Source: Arthrobacter sp. 260
GTDB lineage: Bacteria > Actinomycetota > Actinomycetes > Actinomycetales > Micrococcaceae
Assembly: GCF_013116745.1 (NCBI RefSeq)
Contig: NZ_JABFOE010000011.1
Location: forward strand, 1-64,000
Length of the DNA: 64,000 bases
Reading direction: 5' to 3'
The notes under the pieces are model-generated. The model saw nothing but the letters and a program-made list of their open reading frames with translations, was not told the DNA's origin and did not search any database. Within the stretch, counting starts at the first letter, position 1. Each line of letters starts with the position of its first letter. Shown in pieces: positions 8,960 to 16,283 of the stretch. The position numbers and the translations under genes are program-made.

Positions 8960-9786
8960 TGCGCTGCGCTCCCGGCAGCGTGGGCATGGCGTGCCCTGCT
9001 GGGTGCGTCACGGCGGTCACGGGCTGATGCGTCGAGCCTGCCCATGTCCCTGAACCATTTGATCGACGCCAGGACCAGGTGGCCGAGGTTGGCGACAAAC
9101 ACCACCGTGTAGAGGGCCATAAAGAGCGGCGGCGCCCCGAGCAGGACGAAGGTGAGGCACAGGAACCCATAATCGGTGGGAATCAGCAGTAGAGACTTGA
9201 GCCGGGATCCCGACCCTTTCGCGGGGACCGCCCCGGTCTTGAGGGAGTGGATTTCCTTGAGGTGATCGTTGAGGATCATGGAGAAGAAGGCCACCGCCGC
9301 GACCACGCAGAAGCCCAACGGAACCAGCAGCCAGAGCGGAGTGGACAGTTCAAACCCTCGGTAGGCGCCGATCAGCACCGCCAGGTGGATACTGGACAGT
9401 TTCGCGCTGTCCACTACATGGTCGAGCCATTCGCCGGAGAGCGATCCGCCGCCGCGAAGGCGTGCGACCTGTCCGTCTGCCGCGTCGAAGGCGTACCCCA
9501 CAGCCAGGCACAGCCAGACAGCGATCCCAAGCCCCCACGAGAGGTTCCCGAAGGCGATCATTCCGATCCCGGTGAAGGTGAATGCGGCGCTGATGACGCT
9601 GACGGCGTTGGGCGTCAGACCGGCACGGTGGCACGCGGCCGCAAGATACCTCCCGGCCCGGCGGTTGATGTACACCGAGTAGGGCGGAGCACCGGGTGCG
9701 GCGACCTTTTGGGCTGCGGCGAGGGAGAGCACTGTGTCGCGGTAGGTCCCGCCGGTGGGTCGGGATTGGGTAAGTGCCTGGCTCAT
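8956..9786 (-). CDS. CDP-alcohol phosphatidyltransferase family membrane enzyme
   Basis: 276 aa. The family transfers a phospho-alcohol from a CDP-alcohol to an acceptor alcohol at the membrane, releasing CMP. The complete family signature DxxDGxxARx8GxxxDxxxD is present at about residues 97-122 (DAADGQVARLRGG followed by GEWLDHVVD). Several hydrophobic helices surround it. The ATG overlaps the TGA of the upstream glycosyltransferase (ATGA). It does not sit next to phospholipid genes but beside a TagD-like cytidylyltransferase and glycosyltransferases, so I infer that it decorates a surface glycan or builds a special lipid using a CDP-alcohol made by that cytidylyltransferase. A conventional phospholipid synthase is the alternative. 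Confidence 0.9.
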   Translation of the reverse strand: MSQALTQSRPTGGTYRDTVLSLAAAQKVAAPGAPPYSVYINRRAGRYLAAACHRAGLTPNAVSVISAAFTFTGIGMIAFGNLSWGLGIAVWLCLAVGYAFDAADGQVARLRGGGSLSGEWLDHVVDSAKLSSIHLAVLIGAYRGFELSTPLWLLVPLGFCVVAAVAFFSMILNDHLKEIHSLKTGAVPAKGSGSRLKSLLLIPTDYGFLCLTFVLLGAPPLFMALYTVVFVANLGHLVLASIKWFRDMGRLDASARDRRDAPSRARHAHAAGSAAQ

Positions 9787-11003
9787 GTCGCCACCACCTT
9801 CGGGGCCGTGATGATGCTCGTGGAGTCGGAGGTGCGACGGCGTCCGCCGAGGCGGCGTGCCGGGGTTTTGGCCAGCGAGTAGCAGAGCATCTCGTAGCGT
9901 TCGGCGACGTCGTCCCAGTCGTACCGTTCGGCCGCTCGCCGTGCGAGCCGGCCACGCCGTTCACAGTCCGCTGGGTCGCGTTCGGCGGAGTTGACGAGGC
10001 GTGTCACGTCGTCGCTGTCGGCGAAATACTGGCCAGCCTCTCCCAGCACTTCCGAATTGAAGTCCACTTCGAAGGCGTTGGTGGCCGCTCCCGCTCCGAT
10101 GGCACGGAGCAGCGAGGGGTTGGTACCGCCCACCGAGTGCCCATGCCAGTACACCAGGGCGTTGGCGTATAGCTGGTCGAGGAGTTCCTGGTCCCACACT
10201 CCCCCGAGAAACTGCACCCGCTGATCCGCCAGCGAGTGGACCTTCCGGATGTAGGTGTCCGCGTAGGGTGCGGTGCCCACCACCACGAGGGGCAGCTCGG
10301 CGTGACTCTTCCGGTAGCCATCGACAATGAGGTGGACGTGGTTCTCTGGTTCGAACCTCGCCACGACCAGGTGGTATTTGCCGGGCTCCAGGCCCAGCTC
10401 CTGCACCTTATCGCTGGCGGGGTTGTCAATCAGCGGTGCGCCGTAGGCGATGTACTCGGTGGGTGCGTTGAACCGCTCCCGGTAGTAGTCCTTGATGCCG
10501 ATGGCATCGGCGATCAACGCGTCGGACCATTTGACGGCGAGCGCTTCCACGGCGCGGTAGTAGCGTTTCCCCGCAGTGCCCCATTTGGCACGCTTCCATT
10601 CCAGACCGTCCACGTGGGTGGCGACGGGGATGCCCGCAGCGCGGATCACCGGTAGCCAGGGCGCGTTGGCCGCGTTGAAGACGATCGCGACGTCGGTGCG
10701 GTGCCGGAACAGGTGGCCCACCGACAATCCGGTGTGGCTCAGGGTTTCCAGCGAGCGCTTGCGCAGGGAGGGAAGGTGGACGAGGCGCATCCCGAGGTGC
10801 TCCCGCACCTCAGCGTCCTCCGGTGTCACCGGCCGGCAGTACACAGTGACATCGTGGCCCATCGCCGCGAGGCGACTGCCTACCTCTTCGATGCAGGTTT
10901 CGAACCCGCCGTAGCGTGCGGGTACCCCCCGGGTGCCGACCAGCGCAATGCGCAGCGGCGTTATTCGCTGCGAGCCCAGCGGATTGTTAAGTGATTTCAG
11001 CAT
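9783..11003 (-). CDS. glycosyltransferase, DUF1972/GT4 (rhamnosyltransferase-like)
   Basis: 406 aa. The N-terminal domain carries RIALVGTRGVPARYGGFET (about residues 17-36), the hallmark of the DUF1972 group of GT-B glycosyltransferases that includes capsule and S-layer rhamnosyltransferases. The C-terminal half contains the nucleotide-sugar-binding region (HLVVARFEPENHVHLIVDGY, VVVGTAPYADTY, GTNPSLLRAIGAGAA). No membrane helix is evident, so it should act at the cytoplasmic face on a lipid-linked acceptor. The ATG overlaps the cytidylyltransferase TAA by one base (TAATG). It is the only glycosyltransferase visible in this operon, so a short glycan is predicted unless more lie beyond the left edge. 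Sugar specificity cannot be read from sequence. Confidence 0.92.
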   Translation of the reverse strand: MLKSLNNPLGSQRITPLRIALVGTRGVPARYGGFETCIEEVGSRLAAMGHDVTVYCRPVTPEDAEVREHLGMRLVHLPSLRKRSLETLSHTGLSVGHLFRHRTDVAIVFNAANAPWLPVIRAAGIPVATHVDGLEWKRAKWGTAGKRYYRAVEALAVKWSDALIADAIGIKDYYRERFNAPTEYIAYGAPLIDNPASDKVQELGLEPGKYHLVVARFEPENHVHLIVDGYRKSHAELPLVVVGTAPYADTYIRKVHSLADQRVQFLGGVWDQELLDQLYANALVYWHGHSVGGTNPSLLRAIGAGAATNAFEVDFNSEVLGEAGQYFADSDDVTRLVNSAERDPADCERRGRLARRAAERYDWDDVAERYEMLCYSLAKTPARRLGGRRRTSDSTSIITAPKVVAT

Positions 11004-11500
11004 TAGTTGGTCCCATTCAACAGTGGATATTCGTGGTGTTCACGGTTCAGGTTCAGGTTCTCCAGAGCCCGGCGGAGGGCGGTGCTGGAGGTGTGGACGG
11101 TGTACGGGAAGTAGACGACCGAGACGTTCCGCTCGGCGAACTCCTGCTCGAGCCTCCGTGCCCTCTCGGTTCCCCGCCAGTCGTCACCCTTGAAGAAGAT
11201 GTTGAACCTGAGCTGCTCCCAGACGGCCATTTTGTCCGGCACTGTTTCGGCGCAGACCCGGTCCACCAGGCCAATGTTTTCGACAATTTCCATCCGCTCC
11301 GCAAGGGGGATCACTGGCCGGCGTCCCTTCGTGACCTCCAGGATGTCGTCAGAGACCACCCCCGCGATGAGGAAGTCACAGCGCGACTTCGCCTGCCGCA
11401 GGATGTTCAGATGTCCTACATGGAAGAGGTCGAAGGCTCCTGCCGCGTACCCGATGCGGATACCCTGCACCTGCTCGTTGCCTGTTGAGTCGTAGGACAT
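11003..11500 (-). CDS. TagD-like cytidylyltransferase (nucleotidyltransferase superfamily)
   Basis: 165 aa from an ATG whose A is the last base of the upstream TGA (TGATG). The protein begins a few residues before GYAAGAFDLFHVGH, which holds the HxGH nucleotide-binding motif (HVGH at about 27-30). It ends with the second motif region HTSSTALRR and contains FFKGDDW. These are hallmarks of the glycerol-3-phosphate cytidylyltransferase/HldE-C group, which forms CDP-alcohols or ADP-sugars. An upstream in-frame extension exists but lies wholly inside the sugar transferase gene, so the coupled start is preferred. It probably supplies the CDP-linked alcohol used by the CDP-alcohol phosphotransferase two genes downstream (inference). 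The substrate, glycerol-3-phosphate or another phospho-alcohol, is undetermined. Confidence 0.9.
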   Translation of the reverse strand: MSYDSTGNEQVQGIRIGYAAGAFDLFHVGHLNILRQAKSRCDFLIAGVVSDDILEVTKGRRPVIPLAERMEIVENIGLVDRVCAETVPDKMAVWEQLRFNIFFKGDDWRGTERARRLEQEFAERNVSVVYFPYTVHTSSTALRRALENLNLNREHHEYPLLNGTN

Positions 11501-12996
11501 CAGTACGCTCCTGTCGGTTTGACCAGAACTTTGAAGGTCCGCCACATGATCATCAGATCCCCGGTGACCGACCAGTTCTCGACGTAGTACAGGTCGAGGC
11601 GAACGCTCTCGTCCCAGCCCAGATCCGAGCGGCCGCTGATTTGCCAGAGACCCGTGAGACCGGGCTTGATGAATAACCGGCGGTGGGTATGTCCGGCATA
11701 TCCGGAAACCTCGCTGGGGAGCGGTGGCCGGGGTCCGACCAGTGCCATGTCCCCACGAAGAACGTTGAAGAGCTGCGGGAGTTCGTCGATCGAGTACCTG
11801 CGGATCCACCGGCCCACCCGGGTGACCCGGGGATCGTCACGCATTTTGAACAGAACCCCGTTTCCCTCGTCTAGTGCCTTGAGCCCTGACAGGTCAGCTT
11901 CAGCGGTCGTGACCATCGACCTGAACTTGTACATGGGGAACTCGGCGGATCCTCGGCCGACCCGGTGCTGCCTGAAGATCACCGGGCCTTGGCTGTCGCG
12001 CTTGATCAGCAGCGCCACCACAGCGAAGACGGGGGCCAGTGCAATGAGGGCTGCCAGGGAGACGACCACGTCCATCACCCGTTTGACGACGTGCCGTCCT
12101 CCGGCAAACTGCGGCATCTCCACGTGCATCAGGGGCAGGCCCTCTACCGGACGCATCTGGATCCGGGGACCGGCAACGTTGGTGAGAGTGGATGCCAAGA
12201 CCAGTTCGGTTGCGGTGCGTTCCAGCCGCCAGCCGAGTTCACGGATGTATTTGCTTCCCTTGTGGAGGTGGCCGGCGACGATCACGGCATCGGCCCCGGT
12301 GTCGGCGACCGATTTTTCCACCCGGCTCAGCCCGTAGACCACCGGGATTTGCCGCTCGCCCGCCTGGATGACCTGCGACCGGTCCTTGCCTTCCAGGACG
12401 GTCCCGACGACGTCGTACACGGCCCCGGTCTTCTTCGCCAGCTGACCGACCACGTACTGGACGTCGTCGTGCCGTCCCACCACGATCACCTTGGACAGGA
12501 ACAATCCGAACTGTCGCTGGTGCATGAGCCAGTTACGCCAGATCCACCGGCTCCCCAGCAGGCCTACCAGGCCGGCGGGCAGGGTGATGATCAGGAAGTT
12601 GCGGAAGTCGTGGGCGCCGAACAGCACCACGGCGACTGCCATCCAGCTGAAAGTGGCCGCGCTCGCTTGGACAATCCGCTTGTACTCGGAAACGCCCACC
12701 CCGATCAGCCGCGGGTCACGGGTCCTGAACATTGACAGCATGACCAGCCACCCGAGGCCCACCGCAACGGCAAACGTCACTGTTTCGGCGGTGGCCGCAC
12801 CGCTGACCATGCTTTTCAGGATCCAGTCAGTGCTGATGAACACCGCAGTGAGGATGACCAGGGTGTCGGTGACCCGCAGGGACATCTGGTAGCGCTGACG
12901 CCAGGGAACTCCGGAGACGGCTGCCGCGCGGACCCGGGGACGTCGCGTAAGCGCTGGGAACGGGAACTTGAGGGTCTGTTCCTGAGTCTGATACAT
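11500..12996 (-). CDS. polyprenyl-phosphate sugar-1-phosphate transferase (WcaJ/WbaP-type)
   Basis: 498 aa, first gene of the surface operon. It initiates lipid-linked glycan synthesis by transferring a sugar-1-phosphate from a nucleotide sugar to undecaprenyl phosphate. The N-terminal half has several membrane helices starting near residue 42 and a nucleotide-binding-like middle region (KVIVVGRHDDVQYVV). The C-terminal bacterial sugar-transferase domain begins near residue 305 (KRVMDVVVSLAALIALAPVF) and contains MYKFRSM, SIDELPQLFNVLRGDM, LVGPRPPLPSEV and GLTGLWQISGRSDLGWD, all diagnostic of this family. The ATG at 12996 lacks a strong ribosome site. A 12-bp perfect hairpin ends 15 bases upstream, followed further upstream by a conserved structured element, so expression may be controlled in the leader. 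Confidence 0.95.
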   Translation of the reverse strand: MYQTQEQTLKFPFPALTRRPRVRAAAVSGVPWRQRYQMSLRVTDTLVILTAVFISTDWILKSMVSGAATAETVTFAVAVGLGWLVMLSMFRTRDPRLIGVGVSEYKRIVQASAATFSWMAVAVVLFGAHDFRNFLIITLPAGLVGLLGSRWIWRNWLMHQRQFGLFLSKVIVVGRHDDVQYVVGQLAKKTGAVYDVVGTVLEGKDRSQVIQAGERQIPVVYGLSRVEKSVADTGADAVIVAGHLHKGSKYIRELGWRLERTATELVLASTLTNVAGPRIQMRPVEGLPLMHVEMPQFAGGRHVVKRVMDVVVSLAALIALAPVFAVVALLIKRDSQGPVIFRQHRVGRGSAEFPMYKFRSMVTTAEADLSGLKALDEGNGVLFKMRDDPRVTRVGRWIRRYSIDELPQLFNVLRGDMALVGPRPPLPSEVSGYAGHTHRRLFIKPGLTGLWQISGRSDLGWDESVRLDLYYVENWSVTGDLMIMWRTFKVLVKPTGAY

Positions 12997-13011
12997 GTCA
13001 CGCTGCTGTCC

Positions 13012-13039
13012 GGCGGCCTGCGCTGAGGCGCAGGCCGCC
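13012..13039 (-). promoter_or_regulatory. perfect 12-bp hairpin just upstream of the sugar transferase start
   Basis: GGCGGCCTGCGC (13012-13023) pairs without mismatch with GCGCAGGCCGCC (13028-13039) across a 4-base loop. In the transcript direction the hairpin ends 15 bases before the ATG at 12996 and covers the area where a ribosome site would be expected. No T-tract follows on the minus strand. It could block translation initiation, act as an expression platform for the structured element at 13050-13109, or simply terminate read-through. The role is inferred; the pairing is directly visible. Confidence 0.7.
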
Positions 13040-13049
13040 TTTCGTGGAA

Positions 13050-13109
13050 GGAGCCGACGACGGCTGGGGACGAGCCTTGGTCTCGGAAGGCTCCGACGTC
13101 GCCGGCTCC
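13050..13109 (-). ncRNA. conserved structured element, copy A (candidate leader RNA)
   Basis: Outer stem GGAGCCG/CGGCTCC (13050-13056 with 13103-13109), one A-C mismatch (13057/13102), inner stem CGACG/CGTCG (13058-13062 with 13097-13101). An unpaired GCTGGGGAC follows (13063-13071), then an apical hairpin GAGCCTT/AAGGCTC (13072-13078 with 13087-13093) with loop GGTCTCGG. The same architecture, loop sequence and mismatch recur at 19161-19233, and a variant occurs at 24621-24684, with compensatory stem changes. It lies 54 bases upstream of the sugar transferase ATG, before the 13012-13039 hairpin. It matches no riboswitch class I know. Assigned to the minus strand because all flanking genes are minus. 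Confidence 0.55.
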
Positions 13110-13303
13110 GCTTTGGGGGGACGCAAACCAGGGTGCTGGACAGGTACGGTCCGGCATGCTCCCCGCTGCATCCAGGACGGAATCAGATGACCTGTTTCGG
13201 CCACAGTTCCGCCAGTAGGTAGTAGGTGAAAACGTGTAACCCCAGAAAACCGGCGGATTGCACCGCAAGATGAGTTGTTCAACATATCGAGACCCGCTTC
13301 ATA

Positions 13304-13335
13304 AATGCCCAAGTACTGCAATGCCCAAGTACTGC
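13304..13335. repeat. two perfect tandem copies of a 16-bp unit containing AGTACT
   Basis: AATGCCCAAGTACTGC occurs twice head to tail (13304-13319 and 13320-13335). Each unit carries the palindrome AGTACT, which recurs at 13405, 13438 and 13587 in the same intergenic gap. It lies about 310 bases upstream of the surface-operon start, so it is a candidate activator-binding site. The function is inferred. Confidence 0.6.
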
Positions 13336-13373
13336 CTTCGGGGGCAAGCCTATGAATGCGTCCGGGACCGGGC

Positions 13374-13592
13374 ACGAGTGGTAGCTACTCGACTTAGCGC
13401 AGGTAGTACTACTCGTGCTGGCGCCCCTGCCGCGGGTAGTACTCGCTGGGTGGACGTCTGCTACGCGCGAGTCCCGCGGTAGTCCGGGGGCGGATGGTGA
13501 ACCGCGGTCGCTGCGGTCAGGGGCGAAGGCGGGAGCCAGCGAGCCGTGCAGCCAGGATTCATCGGCGGTACGGCGGGGACTACTTAAGTACT
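13374..13592. promoter_or_regulatory. cluster of GTAG/CTAC palindromes upstream of the surface operon
   Basis: This stretch holds GTAGCTAC (13381-13388), the perfect 10-bp palindrome GTAGTACTAC (13403-13412), GTAGTACTCG (13436-13445) and TACTTAAGTA (13581-13590, touching the LAL1 stop). The first two are flanked by GCACGAGT (13372-13379) and its inverse ACTCGTGC (13411-13418). Related inverted repeats occur before both LAL gene pairs. Likely operators for a regulator, possibly one of the LAL proteins themselves; this is inference. The rest of the 12997-13592 gap shows no credible gene. Confidence 0.5.
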
Positions 13593-16283
13593 CTAGGACG
13601 GGTTGAGATCCTGCAGGTCTTCGCGCCGGCTGATGCCGAGTTTCGCGAAGATCCGGTACAGATGCCCCTCAACGGTGCGGACCGATACCCCGTGCTGCTC
13701 CGCAATGTCGCGGTTGGAGTGGCCGCGGGAGGCGAGGGTGACGATGTCCTGTTCCCGCTGGGTCAGCTTGGTGGCTGACTGGGCCTCCGAGAACTGGTGC
13801 CCGTGCAGTCCCTCCAGCTTCTCCACTACCGCGTTCAGGGCGGGCTGCAGTGCCCGGGAGCGCTGGGTCTGGCCCTGCGCTGACAACAGATTGATCGCGG
13901 TACCCAGGCATTCGGCGGCAATCAGGAAGTAGTCGGCGTCCCGCGCCTGCTGGGCCGCGGCTTCCAGCCGGGTGGGGTCCTTGGCCAGCATCCCGGCGGC
14001 CATCGCGTTGACCACTGCGCCATCGGCCCCATCGAAGGTGGCGGTGATTCGGTGCAGGGCGGTGAGCGAGGCGGAGTCGCCCAGGCGGACGGCCAGTTCG
14101 AAGGCTGATGCGGCGAGGGTGGTCATGCCGACGGACTCAGCGTCCTCGCCGATTCCCCGGAGTTCGGTGATCGCCGCCGAGGCGCCCACCAGGTGCGCGT
14201 TCGCTCCCACGGAGTGGATCTTTCCCTGCAGCCGGGCCTGCAGCGATCCGTAGGCAGGTAGGGCCGCAAACTCTTTCGAGTAGCGCTGGGCCCCAGCGGT
14301 ATCCCCCGCCATGGCGCAGGCGTAGGCCGCCATCCCGGTGGACATGGTCAGCAGCTGGGCAATGTCTGATTCGCGGAATCCCTCGACAGCCAGCATCAAG
14401 CGTTTCCGGGCGGTCCGCATTCGGCCCTGGCGCAGGGCAATGATGCCTTCAAAGTATTCAAGGATCCCACCGAAGTACACCATCCCGCCGTCGGCGGCCT
14501 GCGAGTAGGCGGCCAGGAGCGAGCCGATCGCCTTCCACTGCCCGCCGCGGATAAGTGACATCCCGTGCCGGGTGATCACGAACTCCTGGTGGCGCAGGAA
14601 CCGGTGGCCACTCGCTGCGATGATGTTCAGCGCCTCGGCAGTGGCTGCGGCACCTGCCAGTGGTCGGCCGGTCGACCCCAGCGCCTCGCCGAGCAGCGCC
14701 AGGGCAGCCAGGCGGGTTTCTTCGGTGCCTTCAGGGTTGTCCCTGATGGCGACCAGTTGGGTCTCCGCCTCAAGGTAGCGCCCCTCCAGGTTGAGCACGA
14801 AACAGGAGAGGATCTGACTCCCCATCCGGGAGAGCCTGATCGAGGGGCTGGACGAGCCGTTCCGAAGCTGTTCGATGCGGTCCACCGTCTGCTCCCACCG
14901 GTGGACGTCCTGCCGAATCTCCTGGGCATTCCCCCCTCCCCGCATTCGCAGGTCGATGGACAGGAGGGTGGCCTCCTTCGCGATCCGCAGGCTCCCACAG
15001 TTGAGGAGGGCCTCGTCGACCAATTCCCGTGCGTAGGCGAAATCGCCGCGCGTCATCCGGGCATGCGCAATTTCAACCAGGGCACGGGACTTCAGCTCAG
15101 GTGCCTGGACCACCCGCGCCGCACGGAGCGCGAAGGTCGGGTCGTAGAGCCGGTTGGCCACGATTGCGGCTTTCAGCAACGTGGCGTCGTCGAGCACCGC
15201 ACCGCAGTCGAGTCCCCAGGACACCCAGCGGAGGAACCCTTCAATCGACTCGGCCTGGTCCTCGATCAGTTTGAGGAGGCGGCGGCGGATGGCGATGCTC
15301 CGCCCGATCGGTACCTGCGCACGGATGACCTCCCCGTAGAGCGGGTGTCCTAGCGCAACCCGGGCCTCGGGCCCAGCAGTGAGGGAGAGCAGCTGGTCAT
15401 CGATCAGGGTATCGACGGCGAGGGGGTCACAGCTTTCGCGAAGGACACTTAGCGCTACCGGCTCCGCGAGCGCCACGGTTTCCAGTACCTCAAGTTCCGG
15501 CCCCGAGCGGCCACGAAGTTGTCCCTGGATCAGGTCCGTCAGCCGCAGGTCGATCCCTGGGCGCTCACCGGAAAGGCGCCACACCCCGTTCCGCTTGAGA
15601 AGGTACCTGGACCGTGCGTCAGAGTGGAGCAGGGCCAGGAGGAACATCGGGTTGCCCTCGGAGGTCTTGCTGAGGACGGCGCTCACGCTGGAGAGAACCT
15701 CGTCCCCCAGCTCCCTGACACACAGTTCATGGATCTGCTGGCGGTTCAGCGGGGTGAGGTCGTACCGGTCCAGCATCCCGTCGTGGGACAGCGCCAGGAA
15801 CTCCGAGGGTGGGCCGGGGGTGGGCCGGGCGAGCACCAGGGCCCGCGCCCGTCTGGTGGCGATGAGCTGCGCAAGGAGGACGCTGGTGCTGTCGTCGAGG
15901 TCGTGGGCGTCGTCCACGATGAACAGGGGAACCGTGCCACCAGTCCCCTGTTGTCCCAGATGCCTGGTCAAAGCGCGGTAGATGGCGATGGGCGATCCGG
16001 CGTCGGCGACCGACAGCTCAGTCAGGTAGGGGGCAAGCGCGCCGAACGGCACCTTCCGCAGGGACGGCTGGGCGCCAATCTGCACCACCGTCACGTCTTC
16101 GCCCAGCCCCTCGGCAACCGTTCGGGCCAGGGCGGTCTTCCCGAGCCCGGGATCGCCCACCACGATGGCGCCGAACTGGTGGGGCTCGGAGAGTCTTGAC
16201 AGGATTTCCCGGACCAGTAATTGCCTGCCGACCAAATCGGTGGAGGGCGGGGGGACGCCACCCACGGGTTCAGGACTATTCAA
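13593..16283 (-). CDS. large ATP-binding LuxR-family (LAL) regulator 1
   Basis: 896 aa. LAL proteins couple an N-terminal STAND/AAA-type ATPase to a long helical sensor region and a C-terminal LuxR DNA-binding domain. Visible here are Walker A GDPGLGKT (residues 43-50), a Walker-B-like PLFIVDDAHDLDD (about 117-129), a long alpha-helical middle typical of tetratricopeptide-like arrays, and the LuxR helix-turn-helix (about 835-890) with LTQREQDIVTLASRGHSNRD and SVRTVEGHLYRIFAKLG. The start is a TTG overlapping the end of the upstream LAL2 gene by eight bases (TTGAATAG), so it is probably translated by coupling. A later start is possible but would need to keep the P-loop. It lies immediately upstream of the surface operon leader and may regulate it (inference). 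Confidence 0.92.
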   Translation of the reverse strand: MNSPEPVGGVPPPSTDLVGRQLLVREILSRLSEPHQFGAIVVGDPGLGKTALARTVAEGLGEDVTVVQIGAQPSLRKVPFGALAPYLTELSVADAGSPIAIYRALTRHLGQQGTGGTVPLFIVDDAHDLDDSTSVLLAQLIATRRARALVLARPTPGPPSEFLALSHDGMLDRYDLTPLNRQQIHELCVRELGDEVLSSVSAVLSKTSEGNPMFLLALLHSDARSRYLLKRNGVWRLSGERPGIDLRLTDLIQGQLRGRSGPELEVLETVALAEPVALSVLRESCDPLAVDTLIDDQLLSLTAGPEARVALGHPLYGEVIRAQVPIGRSIAIRRRLLKLIEDQAESIEGFLRWVSWGLDCGAVLDDATLLKAAIVANRLYDPTFALRAARVVQAPELKSRALVEIAHARMTRGDFAYARELVDEALLNCGSLRIAKEATLLSIDLRMRGGGNAQEIRQDVHRWEQTVDRIEQLRNGSSSPSIRLSRMGSQILSCFVLNLEGRYLEAETQLVAIRDNPEGTEETRLAALALLGEALGSTGRPLAGAAATAEALNIIAASGHRFLRHQEFVITRHGMSLIRGGQWKAIGSLLAAYSQAADGGMVYFGGILEYFEGIIALRQGRMRTARKRLMLAVEGFRESDIAQLLTMSTGMAAYACAMAGDTAGAQRYSKEFAALPAYGSLQARLQGKIHSVGANAHLVGASAAITELRGIGEDAESVGMTTLAASAFELAVRLGDSASLTALHRITATFDGADGAVVNAMAAGMLAKDPTRLEAAAQQARDADYFLIAAECLGTAINLLSAQGQTQRSRALQPALNAVVEKLEGLHGHQFSEAQSATKLTQREQDIVTLASRGHSNRDIAEQHGVSVRTVEGHLYRIFAKLGISRREDLQDLNPS

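Noticed and set aside
13050..13109. Known riboswitch classes (TPP, c-di-GMP, c-di-AMP ydaO, SAH, guanidine) for the structured element
   Set aside because: From memory of their consensus cores none fits: the loop shares only a short CUGAGA-like string with TPP and lacks the other conserved segments. A covariance-model search would be decisive.
13370..13450. CRISPR-like repeat cluster
   Set aside because: The repeats are short, inverted and unevenly spaced, with no uniform repeat-spacer units and no cas genes in the window.
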